Part shown: piece by piece, positions 7,725 through 15,132 of the stretch
How the letters are laid out: every line of letters begins with the position of its first letter
Position numbering within the stretch: position 1 is the stretch's first letter
The notes under the pieces: model-generated
Databases searched by the model: none
Seen by the model: the letters and a program-made list of their open reading frames with translations, nothing else
Told to the model about the DNA's origin: nothing
Assembly: GCA_964531265.1 (NCBI GenBank)
Contig: CAZHDW010000010.1
Coordinates: 10,257-74,256, forward strand
Direction of reading: 5' to 3'
DNA length: 64,000 nt
DNA from: Hominenteromicrobium sp964531265
Lineage (GTDB): Bacteria; Bacillota; Clostridia; Oscillospirales; Acutalibacteraceae
Made by a program: the position numbers and the translations under genes

Positions 7725-9140
7725 ATGCCTAATATGAGACTTACCAAGAACCCCATGCCGTCACAGGAGGCAAATGTACGCAATAAGAATTTCGATGAGG
7801 TAACTCTGGGCTATACCGAGGAAATGGCTCTTGACGAGGCAAAGCGCTGCCTCAACTGCAAGAACAAGCCCTGTGTATCCGGCTGCCCCGTCAATATCAA
7901 TATTCCCGAATTTATAAAGAAGACCGCCGAGGGCGACTTTGAGGGTGCATATCAGGTCATCAACCTCTCCTCTTCCCTGCCGGCAGTTTGCGGCCGTGTA
8001 TGTCCCCAGGAAACCCAGTGCGAGGGCAAGTGTGTGCGCGGCATAAAGGGCGAGCCCGTCGCAATCGGTCGTCTTGAGCGCTTTGTTGCCGACTGGCATA
8101 ATTCCCATGCGACCGTCAAAACCATTCGTCCGCCACAGAACGGACATAAGATTGCCGTTATCGGCTCCGGCCCCGCAGGTCTTACCTGTGCAGGCGACCT
8201 GGCAAAGCTCGGCTACGATGTCACGGTTTACGAGGCTCTCCACCTTGCAGGCGGCGTACTCGTATACGGAATACCCGAATTCAGACTTCCGAAGTCCATC
8301 GTTCAGAAGGAGGTTGAAAACCTCAAGGCTCTCGGCGTAAAGGTCGAGACAAACATGGTCATCGGACGTGTTCTCACCATCGATGAACTCAAAACCGAAT
8401 ACGGCTATGAGGCTATTTTCATCGGCACGGGTGCAGGTCTTCCGAGATTCATGAATATCCCCGGCGAGAATCTCAAGGGCGTATATTCCGCAAACGAATT
8501 CCTCACAAGAAGCAATCTGATGAAGGCATATCGCTCCGATTCCGCCACCCCTATTCAGCACGCAAAGAACGTTGCTGTCGTCGGCGGCGGCAATGTCGCA
8601 ATGGATGCTGCAAGAACCGCCAAGAGACTCGGTGCGGAGAATGTTTACATAATCTATCGCCGCGGCATGGCAGAGCTTCCCGCGCGTAAAGAAGAGGTAG
8701 AGCATGCCGAGGAGGAGGGAATCATCTTCAAGACCCTCACCAATCCCGTAAGCATCCTTCAAAACGATGTCACCGATCCCCGTGATGATAACTATGGCTG
8801 GCTCGGCAGCATCAAATGCGTTGAGATGGAGCTTGGCGAGCCCGATGCATCCGGACGCCGCCGTCCCATTGTGAAGGAAAACAGCGAATTCACACTTCCT
8901 ATGGACTGCGTAATCATGGCACTCGGCACATCCCCCAATCCGCTTCTCAAGGCCACCACACCCGGCCTCGACACCAAAAAATGGGGCGAGATAATTGCGG
9001 ACGACAACGGTCTCACATCTATTGAGGGCGTTTATGCCGGCGGCGATGCCGTTACCGGTGCCGCTACGGTTATCCTCGCAATGGGCGCAGGAAAAACCGC
9101 CGCTGCCGCTATTGACAGCTATATCAAAAATAAAGATTGA
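7725..9140 (+). CDS. nfnB: NADH-dependent reduced ferredoxin:NADP+ oxidoreductase, large subunit
   Basis: FAD and [4Fe-4S] subunit where flavin-based electron bifurcation takes place; homologous to the small subunit of glutamate synthase (GltD). The 471-residue protein starts with two cysteine groups, Cys42/45/50/54 and Cys89/93/99/103, for two [4Fe-4S] clusters, then the FAD loop GSGPAG near 147-152 and the NADP loop VGGGNVAMDAA near 286. No glutamate synthase large subunit is nearby, so an NADPH-linked glutamate synthase role is unlikely. The ATG at 7725 follows AAAGGAGG; an open frame extends upstream within nfnA but lacks a signal. NADPH from this complex could feed biosynthesis and the NADP-type glutamate dehydrogenase encoded 9 kb away. 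Confidence 0.9.
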   Translation: MPNMRLTKNPMPSQEANVRNKNFDEVTLGYTEEMALDEAKRCLNCKNKPCVSGCPVNINIPEFIKKTAEGDFEGAYQVINLSSSLPAVCGRVCPQETQCEGKCVRGIKGEPVAIGRLERFVADWHNSHATVKTIRPPQNGHKIAVIGSGPAGLTCAGDLAKLGYDVTVYEALHLAGGVLVYGIPEFRLPKSIVQKEVENLKALGVKVETNMVIGRVLTIDELKTEYGYEAIFIGTGAGLPRFMNIPGENLKGVYSANEFLTRSNLMKAYRSDSATPIQHAKNVAVVGGGNVAMDAARTAKRLGAENVYIIYRRGMAELPARKEEVEHAEEEGIIFKTLTNPVSILQNDVTDPRDDNYGWLGSIKCVEMELGEPDASGRRRPIVKENSEFTLPMDCVIMALGTSPNPLLKATTPGLDTKKWGEIIADDNGLTSIEGVYAGGDAVTGAATVILAMGAGKTAAAAIDSYIKNKD

Positions 9141-9155
9141 TATATTTTCAACACT

Positions 9156-9198
9156 AAAATGGCATCCGTGCAGAAGCGTCTCACGGATGCCATTTTTG
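9156..9198 (+). terminator. Intrinsic terminator of nfnAB
   Basis: Perfect 12-bp inverted repeat ATGGCATCCGTG (9159-9170) with CACGGATGCCAT (9182-9193), 11-base loop, followed by TTTTG; A residues on the left extend the stem. Confidence 0.9.
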
Positions 9199-9263
9199 TT
9201 CTTAACGCACTCAAGGCTGTTCCAATTCATGTCTTCTTTTGATTTCGATACGGTAAATGCAGA

Positions 9264-9315
9264 AAAAAATCCCCGATGAGATCACCATTTTATGATGACC
9301 CCACCGGGGATGATT
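9264..9315 (-). terminator. Intrinsic terminator of the MarR-DUF5131-aldo/keto reductase operon
   Basis: Read on the minus strand: ATCCCCG pairs with CGGGGAT, with an inner GGTCATC/GTGATC-type arm, followed by seven T residues just after the last gene. Confidence 0.8.
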
Positions 9316-9319
9316 GCTA

Positions 9320-10309
9320 TTAAAGGCTTATCTTATCGATAAGTGCAAGCTCGTCATCTGTGAACTTGGTATTCTGTGCTGCCTTGATATTATCCAGCAC
9401 CTGCTCGGGCTTTGATGCGCCGGCCAGAACGCTTGTGACAATACCGTCACGCAGAATCCAGCTAAGTGCCATCTGTGCCAGAGTCTGTCCACGCTCAGCA
9501 GCGAGATCGTTCAGCTGACGGATCTGCTCAAGGCGCTTTTCTGTCAGTGCATTCTCGTTCAGGAAGCGGCCGTCGGTCTTCATGCGGCTGTCAGCCGGTA
9601 CGCCCTTGAGGTAACGGTCTGTCAGCAGACCCTGTGACAGCGGAGAGAACGCGATGATACCCTTGCCGAGTTCTGCGGAAGCAGCTTTAAGGCCGTTGTT
9701 CTCGATGTCACGGTTGAAAATGGAGTAGCTGTTCTGGTTGATAACAAACGGAACGCGCATCTCAGTCAGGATAGCTGCTGCCTTCTCCATTGTGGGGCCG
9801 TCATAGTTGGAAAGACCTACATAAAGTGCCTTACCGGACTGAACTGCTGTTGCAAGAGCACCCATTGTCTCCTCAAGCGGAGTGTCCGGATCGGGTCTGT
9901 GATGATAGAAAATATCAACATAGTCAAGACCCATACGCATAAGGCTCTGGTCAAGGCTGCTCAGAAGCTGCTTTCTGCTGCCCCATTCTCCGTACGGGCC
10001 CGGCCACATCCAGTAACCGGATTTTGTGCTGATGATGAGCTCATCACGGTATACACCGAGATCCTCCTTAAGAATGCGGCCGAAGTTAATCTCGGCTGCT
10101 CCCTCGGGCGGACCATAGTTATTAGCAAGGTCAAAATGAGTTATACCGTTGTCAAAAGCGGTGAAGCACATCTCACGCATAGTCTCAAAACGACCTGTGT
10201 TGCCAAAGTTGTGCCAGAGTCCCAGAGAGACAGCGGGCAGCTTAAGTCCGCTCTTTCCGAGACGATTGTACTGCATTGTATCATATCGGTTTTCAGATGC
10301 AATGTACAT
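9320..10309 (-). CDS. Aldo/keto reductase, L-glyceraldehyde 3-phosphate reductase type (YghZ-like)
   Basis: Predicted NADPH-dependent carbonyl reductase. The 329-residue protein has the full AKR catalytic set: Asp60 and Tyr65 in HFDLANNYG, Lys96 in IISTKSG and His136/137 in IFYHHRPDPDTPLEET. The MWPGPYGEWGSRK block and overall length match the YghZ/Kv-beta-like group, whose members reduce L-glyceraldehyde 3-phosphate and methylglyoxal. RBS GGAGG is 6 bases before ATG. It is the last gene of a four-gene operon, 15 bases after a second aldo/keto reductase, under a MarR-type regulator; this fits a response to reactive aldehydes, which is inference. Confidence 0.88.
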   Translation of the reverse strand: MYIASENRYDTMQYNRLGKSGLKLPAVSLGLWHNFGNTGRFETMREMCFTAFDNGITHFDLANNYGPPEGAAEINFGRILKEDLGVYRDELIISTKSGYWMWPGPYGEWGSRKQLLSSLDQSLMRMGLDYVDIFYHHRPDPDTPLEETMGALATAVQSGKALYVGLSNYDGPTMEKAAAILTEMRVPFVINQNSYSIFNRDIENNGLKAASAELGKGIIAFSPLSQGLLTDRYLKGVPADSRMKTDGRFLNENALTEKRLEQIRQLNDLAAERGQTLAQMALSWILRDGIVTSVLAGASKPEQVLDNIKAAQNTKFTDDELALIDKISL

Positions 10310-10324
10310 GTTTTTCCTCCTTTA

Positions 10325-11275
10325 TTATGCCAACGACATTTTGCCGTCGGTAAATACATAGTTACGCATACCCTTGCCGCCAACCTTATCGGCATCAAGA
10401 GCAGCTTCGATTCGAGAGATATCCTCAACGGACAGCTCAACCTCAAGCGCCCTTACAGCCTCCATGAGATGCTCCGGATTCGTGGTTCCCACAAGGCTCT
10501 GGACATTATCATATTTTGCAAGGCTCCACGCAAGGCCCAACTGTGAGAGCGTCATACCCTTTTCGTCGGCGATTTCCTTGACCTTGCAAAGCATTGCTCT
10601 GTTATTCTCCCAATGCTCCGGCCCCATCATACCGTAGGCGCGTCCGGGGTTCATCGGTGCATCAAGGATATCATCACGCAGCAGACCGTGGCCCACGGTT
10701 CCGAAGGCCAGCACCTTGACTCCAAGCTCCTTTGCCGTAGCAATGAGCTCCTTCTCAATGCCGCGCTCAACCAATGAATATTCCATTTCGACCGTATGTA
10801 TCGGATGCACCGCATGTGCACGGCGAAGCGTCTCCGCATCGACCATTGAGAGGCCGATGTGTTTTACATAGCCTGCCTCGACCTGCTCCGCTATCGCACC
10901 GACAAGCTCCTCCACCGGAACTGTGGTGTCCTGACGTGCCGGCTGATACAGGTCAACATAATCAAGACCAAGTCTGCGAAGCGAATAGGTCAGATGTCCC
11001 TTGACGTTAAATGGCTTTACATCCAGACCGTAAATTCCGCCCTGCGGAGACGGCAGAACTCCGAACTTCACGGACAGGAAATAATCATCACGCTTTACGC
11101 CCTTAAGCGCCTGACCCACCACCAGCTCGCTTTCACCGGCATTGTAGAACTCGCCGGTATTGAACAGGGTTATACCTGCATCCAGTGCGGTGTGAATTGT
11201 TTTGATAGAGTTTTCGGGATTGCGTACAATGGACATCCCCATTGCGCCGAGACCCAGACGATCAATAGTTGCCAT
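10325..11275 (-). CDS. Aldo/keto reductase with altered catalytic residues (pyridoxal-reductase-like)
   Basis: TIM-barrel aldo/keto reductase of 316 residues. The usual Asp of the tetrad is Asn39 (FNTGEFY), with Tyr44 kept, Lys near residue 70 kept (LSVKFG), and the usual His region reads DLYQPARQD, so the His is missing. This pattern, with GEFY and QPAR, is reminiscent of the AKR8 pyridoxal reductase group, where these changes are natural; I infer an active enzyme with a different substrate rather than a dead one. RBS GGAGGAATAAGT precedes ATG. It shares the operon with the canonical reductase downstream and a DUF5131 protein 16 bases upstream. Confidence 0.85.
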   Translation of the reverse strand: MATIDRLGLGAMGMSIVRNPENSIKTIHTALDAGITLFNTGEFYNAGESELVVGQALKGVKRDDYFLSVKFGVLPSPQGGIYGLDVKPFNVKGHLTYSLRRLGLDYVDLYQPARQDTTVPVEELVGAIAEQVEAGYVKHIGLSMVDAETLRRAHAVHPIHTVEMEYSLVERGIEKELIATAKELGVKVLAFGTVGHGLLRDDILDAPMNPGRAYGMMGPEHWENNRAMLCKVKEIADEKGMTLSQLGLAWSLAKYDNVQSLVGTTNPEHLMEAVRALEVELSVEDISRIEAALDADKVGGKGMRNYVFTDGKMSLA

Positions 11276-11291
11276 ACTTATTCCTCCGTTT

Positions 11292-12134
11292 TCAGCAATG
11301 AAATTTATCTTCTTCCTTTGGCTTACGCTTTGCTTCCATAGCAGCCTTCATTGCAGCCTTTCTGTCATATATGGCTGCAACCTCAGCCTCGATATCCTTC
11401 GGCGGATAGTTAAGTCCGCTTCTGAGAGCCTGTACCATCTGCTCGGTTCTGTTGCGTATTTTATATTCCTTGCCGTCCTTGATAAAGATATTTCCGGTCT
11501 GGCCGAAGATGAGCTGCACGTTATTCTCAACACAGTCATCATAGACCCTCTTGACCCATTCATAGTGAAGTGGTCTCGAGCCAAGGTAATTCTCTCCTCC
11601 GGCAAGTACTGTTTCTATTTTACCGGTTGCAAGGTAGTCCGTCATATCTATCTCACCGATGAACGGTTTAAGGCTGACCCAACGATGCTTTGCCGGAAGC
11701 TCCAGCAAATACGGGATTCTCTCATCAAGGCGCTTCTGATTCTCGCAGGAAACCGAGAAGGACACATTGTCCCAGCCATCTCCCCAATCATAGGGGAGAC
11801 AATCCTTTATGCGATCGGCACGCTTTGTCAAAAGTGAAAAGGTCACATCGGGACGGCGACGTATCATATCCCAAGCTTCAATGCGCCATGTATCGGCCTC
11901 TTCAAGGAAGAAATCACTTGCCATGCATACGCGCACGAATGAGCCGCTCGGCAGCTTCCAATTGCCGCTGCGATCCTTCTTTACAGGCAATGTAAAGTCG
12001 GACTTATTCTTTACGACCTCGTTTGTATCCCTGCCGTATCGCTTATCCAGAAAATAAGCATAGCAGTTCTGGCAGCCCTCGCTACATTTGTGGCAGCCAT
12101 GCCACGGATTCCATATTTTATCATTCAGATCCAT
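11292..12134 (-). CDS. DUF5131 (phage Gp37/Gp68) family protein, radical-SAM-like
   Basis: Uncharacterised family first named from phage proteins. The 280-residue protein opens with a cysteine cluster Cys14, Cys17, Cys21, Cys24; Cys17-x3-Cys21-x2-Cys24 matches the radical SAM [4Fe-4S] pattern, preceded by the family hallmark IWNPWHGC. Further conserved blocks are SLLTKRADR near 102, NVSFSVSCENQ near 122, SLKPFIGEID near 154 and ETVLAGGEN near 175. The C-terminus is Lys/Ala-rich. Chemistry and substrate are unknown. It is expressed with MarR and two aldo/keto reductases; RBS AAAGGAGA before the ATG is strong. No phage genes surround it here. Confidence 0.85.
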   Translation of the reverse strand: MDLNDKIWNPWHGCHKCSEGCQNCYAYFLDKRYGRDTNEVVKNKSDFTLPVKKDRSGNWKLPSGSFVRVCMASDFFLEEADTWRIEAWDMIRRRPDVTFSLLTKRADRIKDCLPYDWGDGWDNVSFSVSCENQKRLDERIPYLLELPAKHRWVSLKPFIGEIDMTDYLATGKIETVLAGGENYLGSRPLHYEWVKRVYDDCVENNVQLIFGQTGNIFIKDGKEYKIRNRTEQMVQALRSGLNYPPKDIEAEVAAIYDRKAAMKAAMEAKRKPKEEDKFHC

Positions 12135-12161
12135 TCGGATATCTCCTTTCCGAAAAAAGAA

Positions 12162-12611
12162 TTACGATAAACCGTCACGGTTAATCGCTGACTGACTATC
12201 CGCTTCCATGATATCATTTGCCATCTGAGTCAGCTCAATAAGCTTATCAAAGGACTCCTGTCCCATCGCTTTCATAATGTGCTCCAGGTGCATATCGGAC
12301 TCTGCCTTTGCGTCCTCTACAACCTGCATGGCCTTCGGAGTAAGCTCCAAATAATAGACGCGCTTATCCTCCTCGGAACGCCGCTTTATCACATAGCCCT
12401 TTTTTGTCAGGGACTTAAGAATGGCCGTGACCATCGGCTTTGACACCGAAGCAATCTCAGCTAGGCGCACGGAGGTACGCGGTCCGGTCATGGATGCAAG
12501 TATATTCAGCGCCCCCATTTCACTCTGACGTATAGGCAAGTTCTTTTTTAATTCCATATAATTCTTACTGAATTTTGCAAATGTAGCATTTGCCGCAAAA
12601 TACTTATCCAT
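12162..12611 (-). CDS. MarR-family transcriptional regulator
   Basis: DNA-binding repressor/activator of 149 residues. A winged helix-turn-helix covers about residues 30-100: LAEIASVSKPMVTAILKSL is the recognition region and GYVIKRRSEEDKRVYYLELT the wing, with the DKR signature typical of MarR. Flanking helices form the dimer interface. It is the first gene of the operon with DUF5131 and two aldo/keto reductases and lies right behind a consensus promoter, so autoregulation in response to a small ligand is likely. No Cys suggests ligand binding rather than thiol oxidation as the trigger (inference). Confidence 0.92.
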   Translation of the reverse strand: MDKYFAANATFAKFSKNYMELKKNLPIRQSEMGALNILASMTGPRTSVRLAEIASVSKPMVTAILKSLTKKGYVIKRRSEEDKRVYYLELTPKAMQVVEDAKAESDMHLEHIMKAMGQESFDKLIELTQMANDIMEADSQSAINRDGLS

Positions 12612-12656
12612 ATAATAAATACCTCAAAGCAAAATAGTTCACACAGATTAACTTTT

Positions 12657-12684
12657 ATTATATTCAATTCTTCGCGCATGTCAA
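12657..12684 (-). promoter_or_regulatory. Promoter for the MarR operon
   Basis: Near-perfect consensus on the minus strand: TTGACA (12679-12684), 16-base spacer, TATAAT (12657-12662). A MarR operator would be expected in or near it; only a weak AGTT/AACT dyad is visible just downstream. Confidence 0.85.
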
Positions 12685-12816
12685 GACTTAATCATGAATT
12701 CCCGTAGTTAAAGCTCCGCAATACACATTCATTTTTTCGCTAAGCAGTAGCATTTTTCGAGCTTTTCGGCTATAATTTAAAAGTAACGAATCATTTCTCA
12801 AAAAGAGGAACCGATA

Positions 12817-13299
12817 ATGAGCAATCAAATAAAGAAAACAAATGCCATGCGTCTTTTGGATTCGGCAAATATACCATACGAAACACGCAGCTATGCATAC
12901 GACGAAAGCGACCTTTCCGGCGTGCATGCCGCAGAGGTGCTCGGTCTGCCGTGCGAAACCGTCTTCAAAACCCTTGTGGCGCGCGGTGACAAAACCGGAC
13001 TGACGGTGTTCTGCATACCCGTGGCCGAGGAGCTCGACCTTAAGAAGGCTGCCAAAGTCAGCGGAAATAAATCAATCGAGCTGCTCCACGTAAAGGAGCT
13101 TCTTCCCTCCACAGGATACATCCGCGGCGGATGCTCTCCGATAGGCATGAAGAAGAAGTTTCCGACCTTTCTGGATGAAACCGCCATGCTCTTTGATACC
13201 ATTGCAGTGAGCGCAGGTCAGCGCGGAGTACAGATACTGCTCTCTCCCGATGAGCTGCTGTCCTTCACGGATGCCACCTATGTGGACATAACAGTCTGA
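12817..13299 (+). CDS. ybaK: Cys-tRNA(Pro)/Cys-tRNA(Cys) deacylase, YbaK/EbsC family
   Basis: Trans-editing enzyme that removes Cys mischarged on tRNA(Pro). The 160-residue protein matches YbaK in length and layout: the start TNAMRLLDSANIPYE, the invariant Lys51 in VFKTLV, and the end-half blocks GGCSPIGMKKKFPTFLDE and SAGQRGVQILLSPDEL. RBS AGAGG precedes the ATG; a TATAAT-like -10 at 12772-12777 lies upstream with a poor -35. It diverges from the MarR operon and precedes a secreted beta-sandwich protein by 38 bases. Confidence 0.93.
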   Translation: MSNQIKKTNAMRLLDSANIPYETRSYAYDESDLSGVHAAEVLGLPCETVFKTLVARGDKTGLTVFCIPVAEELDLKKAAKVSGNKSIELLHVKELLPSTGYIRGGCSPIGMKKKFPTFLDETAMLFDTIAVSAGQRGVQILLSPDELLSFTDATYVDITV

Positions 13300-13337
13300 G
13301 TCCCACATCATTTTCATGCTAAACGGAGGGTAAAGCT

Positions 13338-14381
13338 ATGAAACGGATATTCGCAGCCTTTGCTGTTATATTGCTTATGTGCATTCTCGCTCTGTCCGCA
13401 TCGGCATCGGAAACCTCGCCCCTTTTCCGCGCTGAGGTTATATCTCCGCCGGAAAATCGCGGCGGCAGCTTCACTGTGCATATCTCCCCTGCTGACGATG
13501 ATATCGCGGCATTTCTTGTAAAGGCAGAATATGACGCCAGGAGTGTTGAGAGTATCACCTCAAAGCTGTCCAAGAGCTCTGCCGACGATTATCTTACCGC
13601 CATCACCGAGGACGGATACATCTCACTCATCTATACGGCGGCCGACGGCTCTATGGCGCAGGACGGTGGCATCAGCCTCACCGTCAAGACCGTCAAGGAG
13701 TTTTCGGGCGATTCCGCCGACATCAAGCTCACCTTTTCACAGATCGCAAATTCTTCCGCCGAGAACATGACCGATTCTCCGGAAATACACAGTGTCGCGG
13801 CACCGCTCCCTGCACTGCCGTCCTCAAGCAGTGCCCTCACATCGTTAACACCGCCGTGCGGCACGCTCGAGCCCGAGTTTGACCCGGACATTTTCGAATA
13901 CACCCTCTCCGTTCCGTATTCATACACCTCGCTGATCTTCGACGCCGCCCCGATACAGGGCGCTTCGGTAAAGGTGAACCGAAAAAATCTCGGCTCCGGC
14001 GGAAGCACCTCCGAATTCCGTTTTACGGTAACGGCGGCCGATGGGGACACGAAGTCGGTCTACACAGTCTTTGTCACAAGGCTTACCAAAAGCGACCCAA
14101 AAAACTCCTCGATATCGGTTTCGAGCGGTAACGGTGGCAGCAAGGCAAGCTCCGCCGGCAATACATCAACAATCAACGGCAAGGTCACATATATCACCGG
14201 GGAAGATGACACAGCGTCGGGCAGCGCTCCTGCGGCGGTCTATGTCTATCCGCAGAGCTCGGACAGTATGACGGTCGACAGGCTACTGACCGCTGCCATA
14301 GTTCTGTGCTCAGTTGCGTTCGGCGTGCTCATCGCGGCGGTTCTCCAAAGAAGCACCGACAAAAATAAGGATAAGCAATAA
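13338..14381 (+). CDS. Exported, membrane-anchored protein with cohesin-like and cadherin-like beta-sandwich regions
   Basis: The 347-residue protein has a signal peptide (1 to about 24, ending ASASA), a beta-rich region at about 28-125 whose pattern (FTVHIS, FLVKAEYD, ISLIYTAA, ISLTVKTV) suggests a cohesin-type fold, then a clear cadherin-like beta-sandwich match at about 165-245 (LTPPCGTLEPEFDP, FEYTLSVPY, DGDTKSVYTVFVTR). A Ser/Gly-rich linker follows, then one membrane helix at about 314-335 and a short Lys-rich cytoplasmic tail. So most of it lies outside the membrane. RBS GGAGGG precedes the ATG. Function unknown; surface or forespore-envelope adhesion are guesses, the latter because cotJA starts 58 bases downstream. 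Confidence 0.75.
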   Translation: MKRIFAAFAVILLMCILALSASASETSPLFRAEVISPPENRGGSFTVHISPADDDIAAFLVKAEYDARSVESITSKLSKSSADDYLTAITEDGYISLIYTAADGSMAQDGGISLTVKTVKEFSGDSADIKLTFSQIANSSAENMTDSPEIHSVAAPLPALPSSSSALTSLTPPCGTLEPEFDPDIFEYTLSVPYSYTSLIFDAAPIQGASVKVNRKNLGSGGSTSEFRFTVTAADGDTKSVYTVFVTRLTKSDPKNSSISVSSGNGGSKASSAGNTSTINGKVTYITGEDDTASGSAPAAVYVYPQSSDSMTVDRLLTAAIVLCSVAFGVLIAAVLQRSTDKNKDKQ

Positions 14382-14439
14382 CACAGCGGACAGGTTCTGC
14401 ATACCATATATTGAAGCCAAACGAAAGGAAAGTGACTTT

Positions 14440-14640
14440 ATGGCTGAAAATAATATGGAACAGACCTGTCCGCTTCGCAATGCAACGACTCCGCTGCCGG
14501 ATGACCCCGTACCGGCGATGGCCTATGTGCCGTTCCAGCAGTGGGGACAGAGCTACGAGCCCGAGCGTGCACTTGACGAGGGCACATTGTTCCCAGTACT
14601 GGACAAGCCCTTTTACGGAAGACGGGGTGAGCCGAGATGA
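14440..14640 (+). CDS. cotJA: Spore coat associated protein CotJA
   Basis: Small (66-residue) protein with the CotJA core MAYVPFQQW...YEPERALDEGTLFPVLDKPF, which is diagnostic. In Bacillus the cotJABC operon is made in the mother cell and its products associate with the inner coat. RBS AAAGGAAAG lies before the ATG; the upstream in-frame extension lacks a signal. The stop overlaps the next start (ATGA), so CotJA and CotJB are translationally coupled. This is the best evidence in the window for an endospore-forming ancestry. Confidence 0.92.
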   Translation: MAENNMEQTCPLRNATTPLPDDPVPAMAYVPFQQWGQSYEPERALDEGTLFPVLDKPFYGRRGEPR

Positions 14641-14891
14641 CGGAGCAGGCCGGACTGCGCAGGAGAATATCCGCAGTGCAATTTGCAGCATGGGAGCTGC
14701 ACCTTTATCTTGATTCACACCCGTATTGTTCCGAAGCTGCAAAAAAGCTGAAGGAATATGAGGAGCGTGCCAAGAAGCTTACGGAAGAATACGAGGGCAA
14801 ATACGGGCCGCTGAATGAGCTGTCCCGCAACACCAGTCGCTGGGCATGGATAAGCGACCCGTGGCCCTGGGAAACGGAGGCGAATGACTGA
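14637..14891 (+). CDS. cotJB: Spore coat protein CotJB
   Basis: 84-residue protein with the CotJB pattern: RRISAVQFAAWELHLYLDSHP near the N-terminus, and a Trp/Pro-rich end (WAWISDPWPWE). Partner of CotJA and CotJC in the spore coat. The ATG overlaps the cotJA stop, and its own stop TGA overlaps the start ATG of the cotJC remnant by one base, so the three-gene operon layout is intact even though the third gene is not. Confidence 0.92.
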   Translation: MTEQAGLRRRISAVQFAAWELHLYLDSHPYCSEAAKKLKEYEERAKKLTEEYEGKYGPLNELSRNTSRWAWISDPWPWETEAND

Positions 14892-15001
14892 TGTGGATTT
14901 ATGAGAAAAAGCTTCAATACCCGGTGAAAATCAAAAACACCAATCCGGCACTCGCCAAGCTTATAATCTCTCAATATGGCGGGCCTTATCGCACAGCGTG
15001 A
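14891..15001 (+). pseudogene. cotJC: Truncated cotJC (manganese-catalase-like spore coat protein), first 31 codons only
   Basis: A 36-codon frame starts in the TGATG overlap with cotJB. Residues 1-31 read as the N-terminus of CotJC (MWIYEKKLQYPVK, then NPALAKLIISQYGG), which normally continues for about 190 residues of di-manganese catalase fold. Here homology stops after QYGGP, followed by YRTA and a stop. The other two frames downstream show no CotJC-like sequence, so this is a deletion or replacement junction, not a simple frameshift. 59 bases further on begins the promoter of the MFS gene. All metal ligands would be missing, so catalase activity is not possible. Assembly collapse is an alternative. 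Confidence 0.8.
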
Positions 15002-15060
15002 GTATTTCTTCAGTATTACCTTTTTCTGCTCGGTTGATGTCGTTTTTACAAAATTCGGTA

Positions 15061-15089
15061 TTGCATTCGTAAATCCACTGTGCTATAAT
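15061..15089 (+). promoter_or_regulatory. Promoter for the MFS transporter gene
   Basis: TTGCAT (15061-15066), 17-base spacer, TATAAT (15084-15089), shortly after the truncated cotJC. Confidence 0.7.
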
Positions 15090-15132
15090 CTGTGAACAAT
15101 AAAGGGACACTTCTTCATGGAGGCGTATCGTC

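Noticed and set aside
7725..9140. Glutamate synthase small subunit (GltD)
   Set aside because: The partner gene is an NfnA-type FAD/[2Fe-2S] protein and no glutamate synthase large subunit is present, so NfnB is the better call.
7761..9230. 489-codon open frame on the minus strand opposite nfnB
   Set aside because: Antisense shadow of a clear NfnB protein; no RBS and no similarity to any family.
11292..12134. Prophage remnant, because DUF5131 is named after phage Gp37/Gp68
   Set aside because: No integrase, structural or lysis genes or attachment repeats nearby; base composition matches the neighbours.
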